This document shows, piece by piece, positions 4,773 through 6,840 of a stretch of DNA of 6,840 nucleotides. This DNA is from an uncultured Collinsella sp. GTDB lineage: Bacteria; Actinomycetota; Coriobacteriia; Coriobacteriales; Coriobacteriaceae. The notes beneath the pieces are model-generated. The model made no database searches. It was not told the origin of the DNA and saw only the letters and a list, made by a program, of their open reading frames with translations. The DNA is taken from contig CABQNA010000084.1 in the NCBI GenBank assembly GCA_902465425.1, positions 1 through 6,840 on the forward strand, in the 5' to 3' direction. Position numbers and translations under genes: made by a program. The stretch's first letter is position 1; each line of letters starts with the position of its first letter.

Positions 4773-5462
4773 TTGCCCGTCGTCGCCGCTATGACCGTTA
4801 CCTCACACGCCACGGATGCCATGGTCGCCATCCCGTTTTGGCTCGAAATGTTCGCCGTCGTCGCGGCTTCAATCTCGGGTGTGCTGGTCGCACGCGAGCA
4901 CAAACTCGACCTGGTGGGCGCCGTCGCGCTCGCCGTGGTCTGTGGACTGGGCGGCGGTCTTTTGCGCGATATGACGCTGCAGGTGGGCAACGTCTACATC
5001 CTCAACCAACCGATGGCGCTCCCGCTCTCCATCGCCACCGCGGCCATCATCTACATCTTCCCGGCAATCGTCGACAAGCCCGAAAAGCTCATTCCCCTGC
5101 TCGATATCATCTCGGTGGGTATTTATGCGGCAACCGGCGCAGACAAGGCGCTGGTCTACGGCTTTGCGCCGGCGGTGTGCATCATGATGGGCTTTTTTAC
5201 CGCGGTGGGCGGCGGCATGCTGCGAGATGGTTTTATGGGTGTGGTGCCGGGTATCTTCCAGCGCACCAACTTCTATGCCATCGCGGCCATCGCCGGATCG
5301 GCAAGCTATGTTTGCCTTGTCATGAGCGGCTTGGTCAGCAATGTCGTCGCACTGGTCGTTTGCGTCGTGGTGACCATGGGACTACGCTGGCTGTCGCTGC
5401 GCTTTGATATCAAAAGCCCCACCGAGGATGACATCGCACGCTTTTTGCACCGCAAAAAGTAG
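4773..5462 (+). CDS. TRIC-channel / UPF0126 family membrane protein
   Basis: The 229-residue product belongs to the family of bacterial homologues of trimeric intracellular cation channels (UPF0126; YadS/YicG-like). It has seven predicted transmembrane segments at about 22-40, 47-64, 84-101, 107-123, 129-148, 166-184 and 188-206. The two-fold internal repeat is visible as GLGGGLLRD (58-66) and AVGGGMLRD (144-152), the glycine-rich bend followed by Arg-Asp that marks each half. Conducted ions and role in this organism are unknown; related bacterial proteins pass potassium or sodium, and others have been tied to small-molecule transport. The TTG at 4773 is preferred because AAGGA (4761-4765) lies 7 nt before it; the next ATG (4791) has no ribosome binding site. 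A TACTAT near 4726 might be a -10 but lacks a -35. The next gene follows after 106 nt. Confidence 0.9.
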   Translation: MPVVAAMTVTSHATDAMVAIPFWLEMFAVVAASISGVLVAREHKLDLVGAVALAVVCGLGGGLLRDMTLQVGNVYILNQPMALPLSIATAAIIYIFPAIVDKPEKLIPLLDIISVGIYAATGADKALVYGFAPAVCIMMGFFTAVGGGMLRDGFMGVVPGIFQRTNFYAIAAIAGSASYVCLVMSGLVSNVVALVVCVVVTMGLRWLSLRFDIKSPTEDDIARFLHRKK

Positions 5463-5568
5463 GTGGCGCGGGCTCATCCTTCGAAATGCAACCGAGAGGT
5501 TCTTTTAGAGCGCCCACGCGTTGGGTACCCTGTTAGGTGCATGTCGAGCATCTGACGAAGGATTCACT

Positions 5569-6714
5569 ATGCCCTGTAATCAATTCCCGTCGACCCAACG
5601 CCGTAAAGCGTGGGGCCGCATCACGATCTTATTCGCGCTCATCGCGCTCGCGCTCACCGCACTTCCCACGGCGTCGTTCGCCGGCACGGACACCGCAGGC
5701 AACGTACTTGCGACCGACAATGACGCCAATTCGTCCGGCGTCGAAGGTGACCTGTACTGGGCCGGTCAGGCCCTCAACTTGGACGACGCTTCCATCGACC
5801 GCGACATAATTGCGGCAGGCGAGAGCCTCTCCATCCGCGACTGCACGGTGGGCGGCGCCGTCCGTCTGGCGGCACGCACCATCGACATTGCCAAGACCAC
5901 GGTTGATGGCAGCGTGACCGTTGCTGGCCAGCATGTCGTTCTCAATTCCGACAGCACCGCTAACTGTTTCTACGCGATAGGCGAGACGGTTGCTTTGCGA
6001 GGCTCCACCAAGTCGGCAGCGCTCGCGGGCGATACGGTAACCATCGACGGCACCGTCGATGGCGATGTCGAGGTTTGGGCCGACAAGCTCATCCTGGGCA
6101 AGAACGCCCACATCACCGGCACCGTGAACGCGCACGTCTCCGAGGACCCCGAGCGCGCCGCGGGAGCCGAGGTCGGCGCACTCAAGATCGACCGCACCGA
6201 GAACGAGGATACTTCCACCGTTAACGATGTCATCGGCGGTATCGTCGCCGCGGCACTCTCGACCTGCTTTGTCGCCCTGCTGCTCGAGCTCGTCTTTCCG
6301 CGTGCGACTGCCAGCGCCGCCGGTATGCTCCACCAGCGCCCCATGCCCCTGTGGGTGAGCGGTCTTCTGGGCACGATTGCTATCGTCCCCGCCGTCCTAC
6401 TGCTAATTATCTCTATCGCTGGTCTGTCGCTTGCCGGAACACTCTTGTGCGGCGTTATCGGCATTGCGTTGGTGTCGAGTTCCTTTGCGGGGTGCGCCAT
6501 TGCCCACATGGTCGGACACAACCAAAACCGCTACGCCATGGCAGCCGTGGGTGGCGTGATCGCAGGCGCCCTCACGGGGCTTCCCCTCGTAGGCGGCTTC
6601 ATCAGCGGCGTGGCCTTCGTCTTCACGCTCGGCTACATCATCCAAATCATCTGGCGCAACGCCCGCCTCAAGCCGCAGCAGCCGGCCAACACGCCAGGAC
6701 TCCCCACCGCCTAG
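5569..6714 (+). CDS. Bactofilin-like (polymer-forming) repeat protein with signal peptide and C-terminal membrane helices
   Basis: The product has 381 residues. Residues 1-38 form a signal peptide or anchor: basic RRK, hydrophobic ITILFALIALALTAL, and a likely cleavage site at SFA|G. Residues about 58-190 are short beta-repeats of the kind found in bactofilins and related polymer-forming domains, alternating hydrophobic positions with turns: IDRDIIAAGESLSI, VGGAVRLAARTIDI, VDGSVTVAGQHVVL, VDGDVEVWADKLIL and AHITGTV. A linker follows, then about five hydrophobic segments (219-242, 262-287, 289-314, 323-340, 343-362). Thus the repeats probably lie outside the cytoplasmic membrane, unlike classical cytoplasmic bactofilins. 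A role in envelope organisation is possible but unproven. The ATG at 5569 follows GAAGGA by 6 nt; an upstream TTG at 5521 lacks such a site. It shares its direction with the TRIC-like gene, 106 nt away. Confidence 0.8.
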   Translation: MPCNQFPSTQRRKAWGRITILFALIALALTALPTASFAGTDTAGNVLATDNDANSSGVEGDLYWAGQALNLDDASIDRDIIAAGESLSIRDCTVGGAVRLAARTIDIAKTTVDGSVTVAGQHVVLNSDSTANCFYAIGETVALRGSTKSAALAGDTVTIDGTVDGDVEVWADKLILGKNAHITGTVNAHVSEDPERAAGAEVGALKIDRTENEDTSTVNDVIGGIVAAALSTCFVALLLELVFPRATASAAGMLHQRPMPLWVSGLLGTIAIVPAVLLLIISIAGLSLAGTLLCGVIGIALVSSSFAGCAIAHMVGHNQNRYAMAAVGGVIAGALTGLPLVGGFISGVAFVFTLGYIIQIIWRNARLKPQQPANTPGLPTA

Positions 6715-6720
6715 CAGCCA

Positions 6721-6755
6721 ACCACCACAAAGATGCCAAGCACCTTTGTGGTGGT
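6721..6755. terminator. Long stem-loop just after the bactofilin-like gene
   Basis: ACCACCACAAAG (6721-6732) pairs with CTTTGTGGTGGT (6744-6755), a perfect 12-bp stem. Inside it TGC/GCA adds three pairs around a 3-nt loop after one mismatch; in minus-strand RNA that mismatch becomes a G-U pair. It begins 6 nt past the stop codon. No U-tract follows on either strand, so it is either a 3'-end stability hairpin or a weak bidirectional terminator. Confidence 0.5.
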
Positions 6756-6791
6756 GCAAGAGGGTCAGGTTTCTTTGCATCAACAAATCAG

Positions 6792-6815
6792 AACCACCCT
6801 TAAAAAGGGTGGTTT
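6792..6815 (+). terminator. Second stem-loop, possible terminator
   Basis: AACCACCCTT (6792-6801) and AAGGGTGGTT (6805-6814) form a perfect 10-bp stem with an AAA loop, followed by the short pyrimidine-rich tail TGCTCTT. The weak tail lowers confidence. Together with the hairpin at 6721 it probably ends the plus-strand unit, or serves a converging gene beyond the window. Confidence 0.5.
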
Positions 6816-6840
6816 GCTCTTAGGGTATAACCCACGGGCC

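Noticed and set aside
4512..4794. Small plus-strand ORFs of 77-78 codons spanning repeat copy B
   Set aside because: They run through the palindrome into the ribosome binding site of the TRIC-like gene and have no translation signals.
5629..6333. 234-codon open frame on the minus strand opposite the bactofilin-like gene
   Set aside because: It is the antisense shadow of a gene with a signal peptide, repeats and membrane helices.

Overview
The window looks like a chromosome segment of a high-GC Coriobacteriia (Actinomycetota), most likely Collinsella or a close relative. That placement is inferred from protein style and from the rpsF-ssb-rpsR-rplI/dnaB gene order; no taxonomic marker was searched. 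The left half is housekeeping DNA on the minus strand. The centre is a tRNA pair followed by an accessory gene framed by inverted repeats. The right half holds two membrane-protein genes on the plus strand.

Left (1-2665, minus strand, read right to left): a sigma-70-type promoter (2636-2664) precedes a short leader with a hairpin. The hairpin loop can pair with the rpsF Shine-Dalgarno sequence. Then come rpsF (S6), ssb, rpsR (S18, zinc-binding C+ type) and rplI (L9 with an Ala/Glu-rich tail), ending at a strong intrinsic terminator (803-841). Beyond it lies dnaB, truncated by the window edge, with a probable promoter of its own and a perfect 16-bp palindrome upstream. The operon links 30S and 50S ribosomal proteins with single-strand DNA binding, next to the replicative helicase.

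Centre (2665-4640): a gene-free stretch carries one exact actinobacterial-type DnaA box and a near match. It is followed by two plus-strand serine tRNA genes, GGA and CGA, each with its own terminator-like hairpin. Next is a module in which a minus-strand PD-(D/E)XK nuclease-like gene (DUF559/Vsr-like C-terminus) is framed by two copies of an approximately 77-bp element. Each copy is itself a long palindrome, and the two copies are in inverted orientation. This module is the strongest candidate here for an undescribed system or mobile unit.

Right (4640-6840, plus strand): a TRIC/UPF0126-family seven-helix membrane protein starts at a TTG codon. It is followed by a secreted or membrane-anchored protein with bactofilin-like beta-repeat sequence and several C-terminal transmembrane helices. 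Two stem-loops close the window.
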